Source: Streptomyces sp. L-9-10
Lineage (GTDB): Bacteria; Actinomycetota; Actinomycetes; Streptomycetales; Streptomycetaceae
Direction: 5' to 3'
Assembly: GCF_004151105.1 (NCBI RefSeq)
Contig: NZ_PHRF01000005.1
Location: forward strand, 62,001 to 126,000
DNA: 64,000 nucleotides
The first letter of the stretch is position 1, and each line of letters opens with the position of its first letter. Below are positions 51,529 through 61,264 of this stretch, piece after piece. The notes under the pieces were generated by a model, which was given only the letters and a program-made list of their open reading frames with translations, made no database searches and was not told where the DNA came from. Position numbers and translations under genes: made by a program.

Positions 51529-53132
51529 CGCCGGGCCCCGGCCGCGTACCGTCGGGTCCCGAGCCCGCGCCCGATACCCGTAGCGCCCATGACATCCAGA
51601 GCCAGGACGACGACGATTCGCTGAAGGCGTTCGGTTACAAGCCCGAACTGAAGCGCACCCTCGGCACCTTCCATACCTTCGCCGCCGGGATCAGCTACAT
51701 CTCGATCCTGACCGGCACCTTCCAGCTCTTCTACTTCGGCGTCAAGTTCGCCGGGCCCGGGTACTGGTGGTCGTGGCCGATGGTGTTCCTCGGCCAGCTG
51801 ATGGTGGCCCTGTGCTTCTGCGAGCTGGCCGCCAGCTATCCGGTCGCCGGTTCCATCTACAACTGGTCCAAGAAGCTGGGCGGACCGCATCTCGGCTGGC
51901 TGGGCGGCTGGATGATGGTGACCGCCACCATGGTCTCCCTCGCGGCGGTCGCCCTCGCCTACCAGATCACGCTGCCGCAGATCTCCGGCGTCTTCCAGTT
52001 CGTCGGGAACGGCCTCGGCCCCACCGACGCGGCGAAGAACGCCGTACTGCTCGGCTCGGTACTGATCGTTTTCACCACCCTGGTCAACGCCTTCGGCGTC
52101 AAACTGATGGCCACCATCAACTCCGCCGGGGTGATGGTCGAACTGATCGCCGCGATCGTACTGATCGGGCTGCTGGCCGCGCACATCACCCGCGGCCCCG
52201 GCGCGATCGTCACGACCGGCGGCTTCGGCGCCGGTCAGCCGCTCGGCTACTTCGGGGCCTTTCTGACCGCGTCGCTCGCCTCCGCGTATGTGATGTACGG
52301 GTTCGACACGGCGTCCTCGCTGGGCGAGGAGTCGCTCAACCCCCGTCGCAACGCGCCGCGCGCGATCCTGCGGGCCCTCATCGCGTCCTTCCTCATCGGC
52401 GGGCTCATCCTGCTGTTCGCGCTGCTCGCCGTGCCCGATCTGCACAACAAGGCGCTGGCCGCGGACGGACTCCAGTACGTGGTGCTCTCCACGCTCGGCT
52501 CGACCGTCGGGCAGATCGTGCTGTGGTGCGTGGTCGTCGCCATCACCGTATGCGCGCTCGCGGTGCACGCGGCCGGTATCCGGCTGGCGTTCGCGATGGC
52601 GCGGGACAACTGCCTGCCCGCGTCCTCGCTGGTGGCCCGGGTCAGCCCGCGGTTCGGGACGCCGGTGGTGCCCGCCATCTTCATCGGGCTCGTCGCCATC
52701 TGCATCCTGGTGATCAATATCGACCAGCCGCAGATCTTCTCGGTGATCACCAGTATCGCGATCATCATGATCTATGTGGCCTATCTGATGGTCACCCTCC
52801 CCATGCTGGTCCGCCGGCTGCGCGGCACCTGGAAGCCCGCCGAGGGGCACTTCTCGCTCGGCAGGTTCGGGCTGCCGGTCAATGTCCTCGCCGTGCTGTG
52901 GGGCGCGGCCATGTCACTCAACCTGGCCTGGCCGCGCCACGAGGTGTACAACGCGTCGCCGCCGTACCACTGGTATCTGCGCTGGGGCGCGTTCCTCTTC
53001 GTCGGCATCGTCGCCATCGGCGGCTTCACCTACTACTGGTTCGTCCAGCGCACCCGCACCGGCACGCTCGAGGCGCACCGGTCGGCGGCCGAGGAGCCCG
53101 AGCCGCCCGCCACCACCCCTGAACACCTCTGA
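51525..53132 (+). CDS. APC-superfamily amino acid/amine permease
   Basis: 535 residues with about twelve membrane helices (first FHTFAAGISYISILTGTFQL near 47; GGWMMVTATMVSLAAVALAY; GFDTASSLGEESLNPRRNAP, a signature loop of the amino acid-polyamine-choline family). An acidic cytoplasmic N terminus (SQDDDDSLKAFGYKPELKR) is typical of the choline/GABA-permease subgroup. GTG 51525 overlaps the ALDH stop by 4 bp. It likely imports choline, an amine or an amino alcohol for the flanking oxidases; the exact substrate is not readable. Confidence 0.9.
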   Translation: MTPGPGRVPSGPEPAPDTRSAHDIQSQDDDDSLKAFGYKPELKRTLGTFHTFAAGISYISILTGTFQLFYFGVKFAGPGYWWSWPMVFLGQLMVALCFCELAASYPVAGSIYNWSKKLGGPHLGWLGGWMMVTATMVSLAAVALAYQITLPQISGVFQFVGNGLGPTDAAKNAVLLGSVLIVFTTLVNAFGVKLMATINSAGVMVELIAAIVLIGLLAAHITRGPGAIVTTGGFGAGQPLGYFGAFLTASLASAYVMYGFDTASSLGEESLNPRRNAPRAILRALIASFLIGGLILLFALLAVPDLHNKALAADGLQYVVLSTLGSTVGQIVLWCVVVAITVCALAVHAAGIRLAFAMARDNCLPASSLVARVSPRFGTPVVPAIFIGLVAICILVINIDQPQIFSVITSIAIIMIYVAYLMVTLPMLVRRLRGTWKPAEGHFSLGRFGLPVNVLAVLWGAAMSLNLAWPRHEVYNASPPYHWYLRWGAFLFVGIVAIGGFTYYWFVQRTRTGTLEAHRSAAEEPEPPATTPEHL

Positions 53133-53150
53133 CCTGGACCTGGAGCAGCG

Positions 53151-54719
53151 ATGTCCGCGGAACACTCTGTGCGTGCGTTCGACTATGTGGTGGTCGGCGG
53201 TGGAACCGCCGGCGCCGTCGTCGCCGCGCGGCTGACCGAGGACCCGGAGGTCACCGTCTGCGTGGTGGAGGCCGGTCCCTCGGACGTCGGCGACGAGAGC
53301 ATCCTCAGACTCGACCGGTGGATGGCGCTGCTGGAGTCCGGCTACGACTGGGACTACCCCGTCGAGCCGCAGGAGAACGGCAACAGCTTCATGCGGCAGG
53401 CCCGCGCCAAGGTGCTGGGCGGCTGCTCGTCCCACAACTCCTGTATCGCCTTCTGGGCACCGGCCGAGGACCTGGACGAGTGGGCCGCGCAGGGCTGTAC
53501 GGGGTGGAGCGCGGCGGAGTGCTTCCCCCTCTACCGGCGGCTGGAGACCAACGACGCGCCCGGCGACCACCACGGCCGCTCGGGGCCGGTGACGATCCGT
53601 ACCGTACCGCCGAACGATCCGTGCGGCCGGGCGCTGCTGGAGGCGTGCGCCGCCGCCGGTATCCCCGTCACACCGTTCAACACCGGCTCCACGGTGGTAC
53701 GCGGGGCGCACTGGTTCCAGATCAACGCGCGCGAGGACGGCGTCCGTTCCTCCGCCTCGGTGGCGTATCTGCACCCCGTCATGGGCAAACGGCCGAATCT
53801 GGAGGTCCGCACCGGTCTCCAGGCCAAGCGGCTGCTGTTCGACGAGGCGCGGCGCTGTACGGGGGTGGAGTATCTGGAACCCGACACGATCCACGGCGGC
53901 GCGGTCGCGGCCCGGCGCGAGGTGATCGTCAGCTGCGGTGCCATCGACTCGCCGAAGCTGCTGATGCTGTCGGGCATCGGTCCCGCCGGGTGGCTGCGGG
54001 ACGTCGGGGTGGATGTACGGGTGGACTCCCCCGGGGTCGGCTCGCGTCTCCAGGACCATCCCGAGGGCGTGATCATGTGGGAGGCGAAGCGGCCGATGGT
54101 CACCTCGTCCACCCAGTGGTGGGAGATCGGCATCTTCGCCGACACCGAACCCGGCCTGGACCGGCCCGATCTGATGTTCCACTACGGCTCGGTGCCGTTC
54201 GACCTGAACACCTACCGGCGCGGCTATCCGACCACGGACAACGCCTTCTGTCTCACCCCGAATGTCACCAGGGCCCGGTCCATGGGGACGGTCCGGCTGC
54301 GGACCCGTGACTTCCGGGACAAGCCCGCGGTGGATCCCCGCTACTTCACGCATCAGCACGACATCAGGGTGATGACCTACGGGCTGCGGCTGGCCCGGGA
54401 GATCGCCGGCCAGGCGCCGATGGCGGAGTGGGCCGGGACGGAGCTGGCGCCGGGACCGGCGGCGCGTTCCGACGAGGAGCTGTTCTCGTACATCCGCGAG
54501 ACCCACAACACCGTCTACCACCCGGCCGGGACGGTACGGATGGGAGCGCCGGGCGACGTCGACTCGCCACTCGATCCACGGCTGCGGGTCAAGGGGGTCA
54601 CCGGGCTGCGGGTGGCCGACGCGTCCGTGATGCCGTTCCTGCCCTCGGTCAATCCCTGTATCACCACGATGATGATCGGCGAGAAGTGCGCCGACATGAT
54701 CAAGGCGGACGCGGGGTGA
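53151..54719 (+). CDS. GMC oxidoreductase (choline-dehydrogenase-like)
   Basis: 522 residues. FAD-binding VVGGGTAGAVVAARL near 12, the LGGCSSHNSCIAFWAP flavin motif near 86, ISGIGPAGWL-like SGIGPAGWLRDVGVDV near 275, and the C-terminal active-site His region THNTVYHPAGTVRMG near 455. It oxidises an alcohol to an aldehyde; in this operon choline to betaine aldehyde, feeding the ALDH at 50059, is the simplest reading. It starts 18 bp after the permease stop. Confidence 0.9.
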   Translation: MSAEHSVRAFDYVVVGGGTAGAVVAARLTEDPEVTVCVVEAGPSDVGDESILRLDRWMALLESGYDWDYPVEPQENGNSFMRQARAKVLGGCSSHNSCIAFWAPAEDLDEWAAQGCTGWSAAECFPLYRRLETNDAPGDHHGRSGPVTIRTVPPNDPCGRALLEACAAAGIPVTPFNTGSTVVRGAHWFQINAREDGVRSSASVAYLHPVMGKRPNLEVRTGLQAKRLLFDEARRCTGVEYLEPDTIHGGAVAARREVIVSCGAIDSPKLLMLSGIGPAGWLRDVGVDVRVDSPGVGSRLQDHPEGVIMWEAKRPMVTSSTQWWEIGIFADTEPGLDRPDLMFHYGSVPFDLNTYRRGYPTTDNAFCLTPNVTRARSMGTVRLRTRDFRDKPAVDPRYFTHQHDIRVMTYGLRLAREIAGQAPMAEWAGTELAPGPAARSDEELFSYIRETHNTVYHPAGTVRMGAPGDVDSPLDPRLRVKGVTGLRVADASVMPFLPSVNPCITTMMIGEKCADMIKADAG

Positions 54720-54867
54720 ACAGCGGAACGGGGTGGTCCGCCGGCCCGAACGGACGAGTACGACTGAGCACGGCGACAGCGCAACGTCGCCGCAACGTCC
54801 CGCTCCATAAGGTCGGGCGTGGGCGCCGTCCAACGGCGGGCGGCGCGGAATCCGGGAGGCCACAGAG

Positions 54868-56391
54868 ATGACCCGTTACGCAGCGCCCGGCAGCGAGGGC
54901 GCGATCGTCTCGTACAAGTCCCGCTACGACCACTGGATCGGCGGAGAGTACGTACCGCCGGCGCGCGGCCAGTACTTCGAGAACCCCAGCCCGGTCAATG
55001 GCCGCCCCTTCACCGAGATCGCGCGTGGTACCGCCGACGATGTCGAGCGCGCCCTGGACGCGGCGCACGGCGCGGCCCCCGGCTGGGCGAAGACGTCCGC
55101 TGCGGAGCGCGCCAATATCCTCAACCGGATCGCCCACCGGATGGAGGAGCATCTGGAGGAGCTGGCGGTCGCGGAGAGCTGGGAGAACGGCAAACCGGTC
55201 CGGGAGACCCTCGCGGCCGACATCCCGCTCGCCATCGACCACTTCCGGTACTTCGCGGGGGCACTGCGCGCCCAGGAGGGCACGCTCAGCGAGCTGGACG
55301 ACGACACCGTCGCGTACCACTTCCACGAGCCGCTCGGTGTGGTGGCCCAGATCATCCCGTGGAACTTCCCGATCCTGATGGCGACCTGGAAACTGGCGCC
55401 CGCGCTGGCCGCCGGGAACGCCGTCGTACTGAAGCCCGCGGAGCAGACGCCGGCCTCCATCCATCTGTGGATGAGCCTGATCGCCGATCTGCTGCCGCCC
55501 GGCGTGGTCAATATCGTCAACGGCTTCGGCGTCGAGGCGGGCAAACCGCTGGCGTCCAGCCCGCGCGTGGCGAAGGTCGCGTTCACCGGCGAGACCACGA
55601 CGGGGCGGCTGATCATGCAGTACGCCTCCGAGAACATCAAGCCCGTCACGCTGGAACTCGGCGGCAAGAGCCCGAACCTCTTCTTCGACGACGTATGGGC
55701 CGCGGACGACGACTTCCGTGACAAGGCGCTCGAAGGCTTCACGATGTTCGCCCTCAACCAGGGCGAGGTGTGCACCTGTCCGTCCCGGGCGCTGATCCAG
55801 GACGGCCACTACAGCGAGTTCCTGGAGGCGGGCGTGGCCCGCACGGAGGCGATCGTGCCGGGCAACCCGCTGGACACCGACACGATGGTCGGCGCGCAGG
55901 CGTCCAACGACCAGTTGGAGAAGATCCTCTCGTATCTGGACATCGGCCGTCAGGAGGGCGCCAAAGTCCTGACGGGTGGTCAGCGCATCGACTACGACGG
56001 CGAACTGGCCGGCGGCTACTACGTCCAGCCCACGATCTTCGAGGGCCACAACCGCATGCGGATCTTCCAGGAGGAGATCTTCGGCCCGGTCCTCGCGGTG
56101 ACGCCCTTCAGCGACTTCGACGACGCGATCAAAACCGCGAACGACACCCTGTACGGACTCGGCGCGGGCGTCTGGACGCGGGACATGAACACCGCCTACC
56201 GGGCGGGCCGTTCGATCCAGGCGGGCAGGGTCTGGACGAACTGCTACCACGCCTACCCGGCGCACGCCGCGTTCGGCGGCTACAAGCAGTCGGGGATCGG
56301 CCGCGAGAACCACCGGATGATGCTGGACCACTATCAGCAGACGAAGAACCTCCTGGTGTCGTACTCACCTAAGAAGCTCGGCTTCTTCTAA
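54868..56391 (+). CDS. NAD-dependent aldehyde dehydrogenase (ExaC/AldB type)
   Basis: 507 residues. Substrate-channel and NAD motifs [20 protein letters not shown] near 160, base [12 protein letters not shown] near 262, and the double-Cys active site [17 protein letters not shown] near 297, which is the mark of the acetaldehyde dehydrogenase II (ExaC/AldB) subgroup. It would detoxify acetaldehyde or similar short aldehydes. A GGGAGG lies 8 bp before ATG 54868 and a 148-bp spacer separates it from the GMC gene, so it may have its own promoter. The spacer shows no clear sites. Confidence 0.92.
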   Translation: MTRYAAPGSEGAIVSYKSRYDHWIGGEYVPPARGQYFENPSPVNGRPFTEIARGTADDVERALDAAHGAAPGWAKTSAAERANILNRIAHRMEEHLEELAVAESWENGKPVRETLAADIPLAIDHFRYFAGALRAQEGTLSELDDDTVAYHFHEPLGVVAQIIPWNFPILMATWKLAPALAAGNAVVLKPAEQTPASIHLWMSLIADLLPPGVVNIVNGFGVEAGKPLASSPRVAKVAFTGETTTGRLIMQYASENIKPVTLELGGKSPNLFFDDVWAADDDFRDKALEGFTMFALNQGEVCTCPSRALIQDGHYSEFLEAGVARTEAIVPGNPLDTDTMVGAQASNDQLEKILSYLDIGRQEGAKVLTGGQRIDYDGELAGGYYVQPTIFEGHNRMRIFQEEIFGPVLAVTPFSDFDDAIKTANDTLYGLGAGVWTRDMNTAYRAGRSIQAGRVWTNCYHAYPAHAAFGGYKQSGIGRENHRMMLDHYQQTKNLLVSYSPKKLGFF

Positions 56392-56402
56392 AGGCCTGGG
56401 AA

Positions 56403-56438
56403 AGGTGCCTGACCTGGTATTTCACTCGTCAGGCACCT
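56403..56438 (+). terminator. Hairpin after ExaC-type dehydrogenase
   Basis: Perfect 11-bp arms AGGTGCCTGAC and GTCAGGCACCT around a 14-nt loop, 12 bp after the stop of the dehydrogenase gene. Confidence 0.75.
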
Positions 56439-56600
56439 GCCGCTCGATCCGGTCTTCGCCGTCGGCGTGGCAAGGTCCGGGCCTGCCGTGCAGGTGGGCA
56501 AGACCATGCCACGTCCGTCAGGAGCCGCACATGCTCGGCCATGGGGATCACCAAAAGGATCAAGCGGTGTCCGTGGTGATGAAAGCTGATCTCGGCGACG

Positions 56601-56639
56601 TGCCGGCTGTCGGCTGCGAGGTGCAGCCGACAGCCGGCA
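56601..56639 (-). terminator. Perfect 17-bp hairpin after DUF1996 gene
   Basis: Arms 56601-56617 and 56623-56639 pair perfectly around a 5-nt loop, 33 bp past the stop of the minus-strand DUF1996 gene. Between this and the previous hairpin (56439-56600) I see no convincing gene. Confidence 0.75.
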
Positions 56640-56672
56640 GCGCCATGGCCACGGCGCGTGCCGACCACAGGG

Positions 56673-58043
56673 TCAGAACGTACCGGCGGAGTTGCACTTG
56701 GCTTTCTGGGTGATGCAGTCCTTCACGCGGTGTCCGAGGGCGGCGTTGTCCCAGGCGTTGAAGAAATCACCGTGGATGGACGATGGCATGCCCGAGGCCA
56801 GCCGGAAACCCTGGGTGCTGCCGCTGGTCGGGTAGCTGGTGACGAAAGAGAGGTTGGGGATGGCGACGGGGTAGGCGCCGCTGCACTTGCCGTCGTAGGT
56901 GAACGCCACGTGCGACTTGTGGTCGGGACTGTCGAGGTTCTTGCCGTCCCAGCAGTCGGGGAAGACGAGTTGATGGGTGAGGTGGGCCCCCGGGGCGCAG
57001 CGCGGCCAGTTGCCGTCGGCGCTTCGGCCGATCTCACCACCCGCACCGGCGCACCAGAACTGGCCCGGCGATCCGGCCGGGGTAGGCGTCTGCGCCCTGG
57101 CGTCACCCGCGATCATGCGGAATCCCTGCGGGAAGGGCACTGTCACTGAGGGGTCGGGCAGCCGGGAACCGTAGTAGACGATCATGCCCTCGGGTTCGAC
57201 GGCCTTGTCGTTCTCGTAGAGGGTGGGGATCCAGTACGCCGAGAGGTCGTTGGCAGGGGTGCAGCTGGTCGGCGCGTTGGTGAGCAGCGACTCGGTCGTG
57301 GAGAACGCGTCGGTGCTCTTGTTGCCGAAGAAGCTGTGCATGTGGGACGCGCCGGGAAGGCCAGGAAAGACGATGGGGTCGTCCGGCTTGGAGTGACTGT
57401 AGGTGCAGGTGGCGTTGAACTCCGGAACCCGGACCACACCGGCGGGCACCGCGGCCGGCGTCATCGCACGGAACTGCGCCAGCTGAGCGTTCCACTTGGC
57501 CTGGTCGACGGGAACCCATCCAGCCGCTGCGCCGTCCCCCTCGCCGACGAAGGAGAACCAGTTGATGTTGACGAAGTCGCCGGGTGTCGTGGCACGCAGC
57601 ACGGCGAACACCGTCTGGGAACCGGTGGGGTGGGTGGTGACCTGGGTGGCCCGGGTCGCCCAGTTCTGCCAGCCGCCGGTCGGGGAGATCGGTATGACGG
57701 CGAGCAGCGGTCCGGTCAGACCGGCGGTGCGCAACTCCAAGGTGCCCGAGCCGACGGCGGAAGCGATCCGGGCAGACACCGTCAGCCGGCCGGCCGCGCC
57801 GAGGTCGACGTTGTCGAAGCGCATCCAGTCGCCGTCGGCGAGGAACGAGGCGTTCTGCCCGCCACCGGTGTCCGAGGTCGCCTCCAGCGCGACACCTGAC
57901 TGGGCGGCGTAGGACTCGGCCTGGACGGTGACTGTCGCGGCCTGCGCCTGCTGAGTCGAGACGGTCAAGCCCACGGCGGCGGCCAGCACGACCACCAGGG
58001 CGTTCACTAACAGTGTGTACAGATGTGCGGGATATCTACGCAT
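56673..58043 (-). CDS. Secreted CBM6 / DUF1996 protein
   Basis: 456 residues: signal peptide (LYTLLVNALVVVLAAAVGLT to AQA), a CBM6-type carbohydrate-binding module at about 38-165 (VTVQAESYAAQSGVALEATS; ADGDWMRFDNVDLGAAGRLT), and a DUF1996 domain at about 190-440 (ATCTYSHSKPDDPIVFPGLP; HMHSFFGNKSTDAFSTTESL; HLTHQLVFPDCWDGKNLDSP). DUF1996 proteins are secreted by fungi and actinomycetes; their reaction is unknown, though conserved His and Asp residues suggest an enzyme. A GAGGA precedes ATG 58043. It follows the GH16 gene on the same strand after a 176-bp gap without visible sites. Confidence 0.88.
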   Translation of the reverse strand: MRRYPAHLYTLLVNALVVVLAAAVGLTVSTQQAQAATVTVQAESYAAQSGVALEATSDTGGGQNASFLADGDWMRFDNVDLGAAGRLTVSARIASAVGSGTLELRTAGLTGPLLAVIPISPTGGWQNWATRATQVTTHPTGSQTVFAVLRATTPGDFVNINWFSFVGEGDGAAAGWVPVDQAKWNAQLAQFRAMTPAAVPAGVVRVPEFNATCTYSHSKPDDPIVFPGLPGASHMHSFFGNKSTDAFSTTESLLTNAPTSCTPANDLSAYWIPTLYENDKAVEPEGMIVYYGSRLPDPSVTVPFPQGFRMIAGDARAQTPTPAGSPGQFWCAGAGGEIGRSADGNWPRCAPGAHLTHQLVFPDCWDGKNLDSPDHKSHVAFTYDGKCSGAYPVAIPNLSFVTSYPTSGSTQGFRLASGMPSSIHGDFFNAWDNAALGHRVKDCITQKAKCNSAGTF

Positions 58044-58219
58044 CTCACGTCCTCACGGGCGTCGGGATGAAGGGCCTTCTTCTTGCCGGAGCAGAGCGAT
58101 GGGGAGAGCGGGAGCCGGACCGGCGGCGTGCGCCCACGGCGTGATCCAGGTGTCCCGGGCCGCCCCGAGGGTGCGGGCGGAGCGGCCCGGGATCTTCGCG
58201 AACGCTGGGCGGCTGGGGG

Positions 58220-59944
58220 CTACTGATAGACCCGCACGTAGTCGACGAGCATCTTGGACGGGAAGGGGGTGCTGGCGTCTGTCGGGCCCGGCCAGTCACC
58301 TCCGACCGCGAGGTTGAGGATCATGTAGTGGGGGTGGTCGAAGATCCACGGTCCGCGTGTCTGCTCCACCTGGTCCTTGTCGAGGGAGAAGACGGTCCGG
58401 CCGTCCAGGCTGTAGGTGATGCCTTTGCTGTTCCAGTCGGCGGCCCAGGTGTGGAAGTCGTCGGAGAAGTCGGCGTTCCCGGGCAGTGTGTACGGGGCGC
58501 CGATTCCGCCTCCGCCGTTGTAGGCGGGCGCGTGGACGGTCGAGTAAGCGGTCTTCACGTCCTTGCCGAGGACTTCGACGATGTCGATCTCGCCGTTGTA
58601 CGGCCACGGCCGGCCCGTCAGGAAGTCGGCGCCCATCATCCAGAACGCGGGCCACAGACCGTTGCCCTTGGGCACCTTGATGCGTGCTTCGACGCGCCCG
58701 TAGGTGAACTGGAACGTCGCGCCGGTGTTCATCCGCGCCGAGGTGTACTGACAGGTGGTGCTGCCGGTCAACGGGTCACGCGGGCACGACGATCCGGCGG
58801 TGGCCTCCTTGCGTGCTTCCATCACCAGGTGTCCCGCCCCGTCGAGTGCGGCGTTGCGGTGATCGGTGTAGTACTCCAGCTCGTTGTTCGGCCCGGTGCC
58901 CGGATCGGCCCTCCACTTCGAGGCGTCGGGCTTGCCGCCTGCGGCGCCGTCGAATTCGTCGCTCCACACCAGCCGCGGCGGGTTCGCGGGGTCGCTCGGC
59001 AGGGGCGGAGCCTGGATCGGATCGCCGCCCGTGCCGTACACCTGGAACTCCCACAGCGAGTAGCCGTAAGCGGTGGCACGCTGCGTCCCGTACATGCGCA
59101 CATAGCGGCCGGTGCCGGAAACGGCCAGCGTCTGCTTGAAGCCCGTGCCGGACGTCGTCGAATAGACCGGCGTCCAGTCGGCTCCGTTCGACGAGACCTG
59201 GATCTGGAAGGACTTGGCATAGGCGGGATCCCACTGCAGGACGACCTTGTCGATCTGCGCCGTCGCGCCGAGATCGATGGAGATCCAGCCCGGATCGGTC
59301 CATCCCGTGGTGGAGCTTGTGGCCCAGCGAGAGGCCGGATCCCGGTCGAAAGCCCTGGCCGGCGTGCACTCCCAGCAGTTCTGGTCACTCTGGGAGGAAG
59401 AAGCAGCGCCCGGCCTGCCGTAGGAGAGCAGTCTGCTGGCGTCACCGCCCGGACCGCCGGCACCGGCGGTGCCGTACACCTGGAACTCCCACAGCGAGAA
59501 GCCGTAAGCGGTGGCACGCTGCGTCCCGTACATGCGCACATAGCGGCCGGTGCCGGAAACGGCCAGGTTCTGATTGCCGCCTGTGCTCGTGGCCGTCTGG
59601 TGGATGACTGTCCAGCTCTGCGCGTCGTTCGATACCTCGATCCTGAACGCCGTGCCGTATGCGGCTTCCCAGTTGAGGACGACCCGGCTGATCTCGGCGC
59701 TTGCCCCGAGGTCGATCTGAATCCACTGCGGGTCGGCGAAGGCGCTGGACCAGCGCGTCCCGGGGTCGCCGTCGACGGCGCTCGGAGCGCTGAAGGCTCC
59801 CTCGGTACTCGACGCGGTGGCGGACTTTCCCTGAGAGAGCAGGACCTCCGCCGCCTGAGCGGAGGGGGCGGGGAGAGCGACGAAAGCGAGCAGTGAGGCC
59901 GCGAGGGCCAAGAATAAGTTGAAGCGGCGCAGCAGCGATTTCAT
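58220..59944 (-). CDS. Secreted GH16 beta-glucanase with two CBM32 (F5/8C) modules
   Basis: 574 residues. Signal peptide (LLRRFNLFLALAASLLAFVA to AQA), two discoidin-like modules (about 32-165 and 172-310; both include WEFQVYG near the end) and a GH16 catalytic domain (about 325-574) with the ExDxxE active site in NGEIDIVEVLG and WPAFWMMG before it. The catalytic part is of the laminarinase type (beta-1,3-glucan, subfamily 3). The two CBMs share a 98-bp segment that is almost identical in DNA. GAGGAG precedes ATG 59944. A CebR-like operator lies 27 bp upstream and a LacI gene is divergent. Confidence 0.93.
   Translation of the reverse strand: MKSLLRRFNLFLALAASLLAFVALPAPSAQAAEVLLSQGKSATASSTEGAFSAPSAVDGDPGTRWSSAFADPQWIQIDLGASAEISRVVLNWEAAYGTAFRIEVSNDAQSWTVIHQTATSTGGNQNLAVSGTGRYVRMYGTQRATAYGFSLWEFQVYGTAGAGGPGGDASRLLSYGRPGAASSSQSDQNCWECTPARAFDRDPASRWATSSTTGWTDPGWISIDLGATAQIDKVVLQWDPAYAKSFQIQVSSNGADWTPVYSTTSGTGFKQTLAVSGTGRYVRMYGTQRATAYGYSLWEFQVYGTGGDPIQAPPLPSDPANPPRLVWSDEFDGAAGGKPDASKWRADPGTGPNNELEYYTDHRNAALDGAGHLVMEARKEATAGSSCPRDPLTGSTTCQYTSARMNTGATFQFTYGRVEARIKVPKGNGLWPAFWMMGADFLTGRPWPYNGEIDIVEVLGKDVKTAYSTVHAPAYNGGGGIGAPYTLPGNADFSDDFHTWAADWNSKGITYSLDGRTVFSLDKDQVEQTRGPWIFDHPHYMILNLAVGGDWPGPTDASTPFPSKMLVDYVRVYQ
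59031..59566 (-). repeat. 98-bp near-identical direct repeat within GH16 gene
   Basis: 59031-59128 and 59469-59566 match at 97 of 98 positions (one T/A difference at 59071 versus 59509) and encode the C-terminal strands of each CBM32 module. The rest of the two modules differs much more, so this looks like recent gene conversion. Confidence 0.93.
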
Positions 59945-59970
59945 GGGCGACTCCTCAAGTGGGGGAGGTG

Positions 59971-60020
59971 AGGGAGCGCTCCCTGAAAGGGAGGATGGAG
60001 GGGTCGGCAAAGGCTGTCAA
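59971..60020 (-). promoter_or_regulatory. GH16 promoter with CebR-like operator
   Basis: AGGGAGCGCTCCCT at 59971-59984 is a perfect 14-bp palindrome equal to the CebR consensus TGGGAGCGCTCCCA except at its outer bases. Upstream on the minus strand are TTGACA (60015-60020), a 17-bp spacer and CATCCT (59992-59997), so the operator lies just past the -10. A related but broken motif (GGGACGCGCTCCC) occurs at 60129-60141. The remaining 59945-60271 spacer (327 bp) holds no other clear site. Confidence 0.75.
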
Positions 60021-60271
60021 GGGCTTATTCACCTTGAAAAAACAGCGGCGTAACACCGACGACTGGCGGAGGGAGCGGTCTCTCACGATCTGGGTGGCGT
60101 ACCGCCGGCCACGGGGGTGGCGCTGAGGGGGACGCGCTCCCGAGCGTGCTCGTGCCGCCCCGGCCTGCGGATACGCTGCTCACATCGTCATGACGCAGAG
60201 CCGGAGGTCGCCCCGATGAGAAAACCCGCTCCGCGCACGAATCCGGGCTGCGGCACAGGGGACGGACAGGT

Positions 60272-61264
60272 ATGAAACGCCCCACTCTCGAAGTGGTCGC
60301 CGCCCGAGCGGGCGTGTCCAAATCGAGCGTCTCCCGTGTCATCAACGGCGAGACGACGGTCGCCCCGCAGATCCGGGACGTCGTCATGCGCGCCGTACAG
60401 GAATTGGGCTACGTGCCCAACGGGGCGGCACGCAATCTCGTCACCCGCCGCACGGACACGCTCGCCGTGGTGGTCTCCGACCCGCCTCAGGGAGTCGTCT
60501 CCGACGACCCCCTTTTCTCCGCCGTGGTCCGCGCCGTCAGCAGAGAGCTCGAGACGGCGGGCAAACGGCTCGTGCTCATGCTCGCGGAATCGGATCAGAG
60601 CCGGACCAGAGTGGTGCGGTACATCGCCGGCGGGCATGTGGACGGCGTGCTGCTGGTCGCCCTGCACGGTACGGATCCGCTTCCGGCCTCGCTGGCCCGG
60701 CAGGGCCTGCCTGTTGTGTCCTTCAACCGCACCTCCGCACAGGACGTCCCGTACGTGGCGCTGGACAACGCCGGCGGAGCGGCACTGGCCGTGCGTCATC
60801 TTCTGGAACGCGGTCGGCGCCGGATCGCCACCATCACCGGGCCACTCGAACTGTACGAGGCGCGCGAGCGTCTCGACGGCTACCGTCAGACACTGCGTGA
60901 CACCGGCCGTCGCTCCATCGTGGCACTGGGCGAATTCACCAGAGCTTCCGGCGCCGAAGCCATGCGGCAGCTCCTGGAGGACGATCCCGATCTCGATGCG
61001 GTGTTCGCGGCCAACGACCTGATGGCGATCGGAGCCCTGCGCACCCTCCATCAAGCGGGCCGACGTGTCCCCGAAGACGTGGCGGTCATCGGCTTCGACG
61101 ACATAGAAGCCGCGTCCTACACCAGTCCCGCGCTCACCTCGGTGCGCAGCCCGATGGCCGACCAGGCGACCGCCACCGTCCACCTGCTCCTCGGTCTGAT
61201 CGACGGCGGCCCCACAGGGCCGGTGATCATGCCGAATGAACTCGTGGTGCGCGAATCGACCTGA
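60272..61264 (+). CDS. LacI-family repressor (CebR/BglR-like)
   Basis: 330 residues: helix-turn-helix TLEVVAARAGVSKSSVSRVI at the very N terminus, then an effector domain (LAVVVSDPPQGVVSDDPLFS; VSFNRTSAQDVPYVALDNAG; VIGFDDIEAASYTSPALTSV). The recognition helix and hinge resemble CebR-type cello-oligosaccharide repressors, and a CebR-like palindrome lies upstream of the divergent GH16 gene. It probably represses that gene until a glucan oligosaccharide binds. The recognition helix (SKSSVSRV) differs from those of the two rhamnose LacI proteins (SVGTVSNV). Confidence 0.92.
   Translation: MKRPTLEVVAARAGVSKSSVSRVINGETTVAPQIRDVVMRAVQELGYVPNGAARNLVTRRTDTLAVVVSDPPQGVVSDDPLFSAVVRAVSRELETAGKRLVLMLAESDQSRTRVVRYIAGGHVDGVLLVALHGTDPLPASLARQGLPVVSFNRTSAQDVPYVALDNAGGAALAVRHLLERGRRRIATITGPLELYEARERLDGYRQTLRDTGRRSIVALGEFTRASGAEAMRQLLEDDPDLDAVFAANDLMAIGALRTLHQAGRRVPEDVAVIGFDDIEAASYTSPALTSVRSPMADQATATVHLLLGLIDGGPTGPVIMPNELVVREST

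Noticed and set aside
56429..56668. 79-codon minus-strand frame between two terminators
   Set aside because: It overlaps both hairpins and its translation shows no domain or RBS; its codon use is not gene-like.
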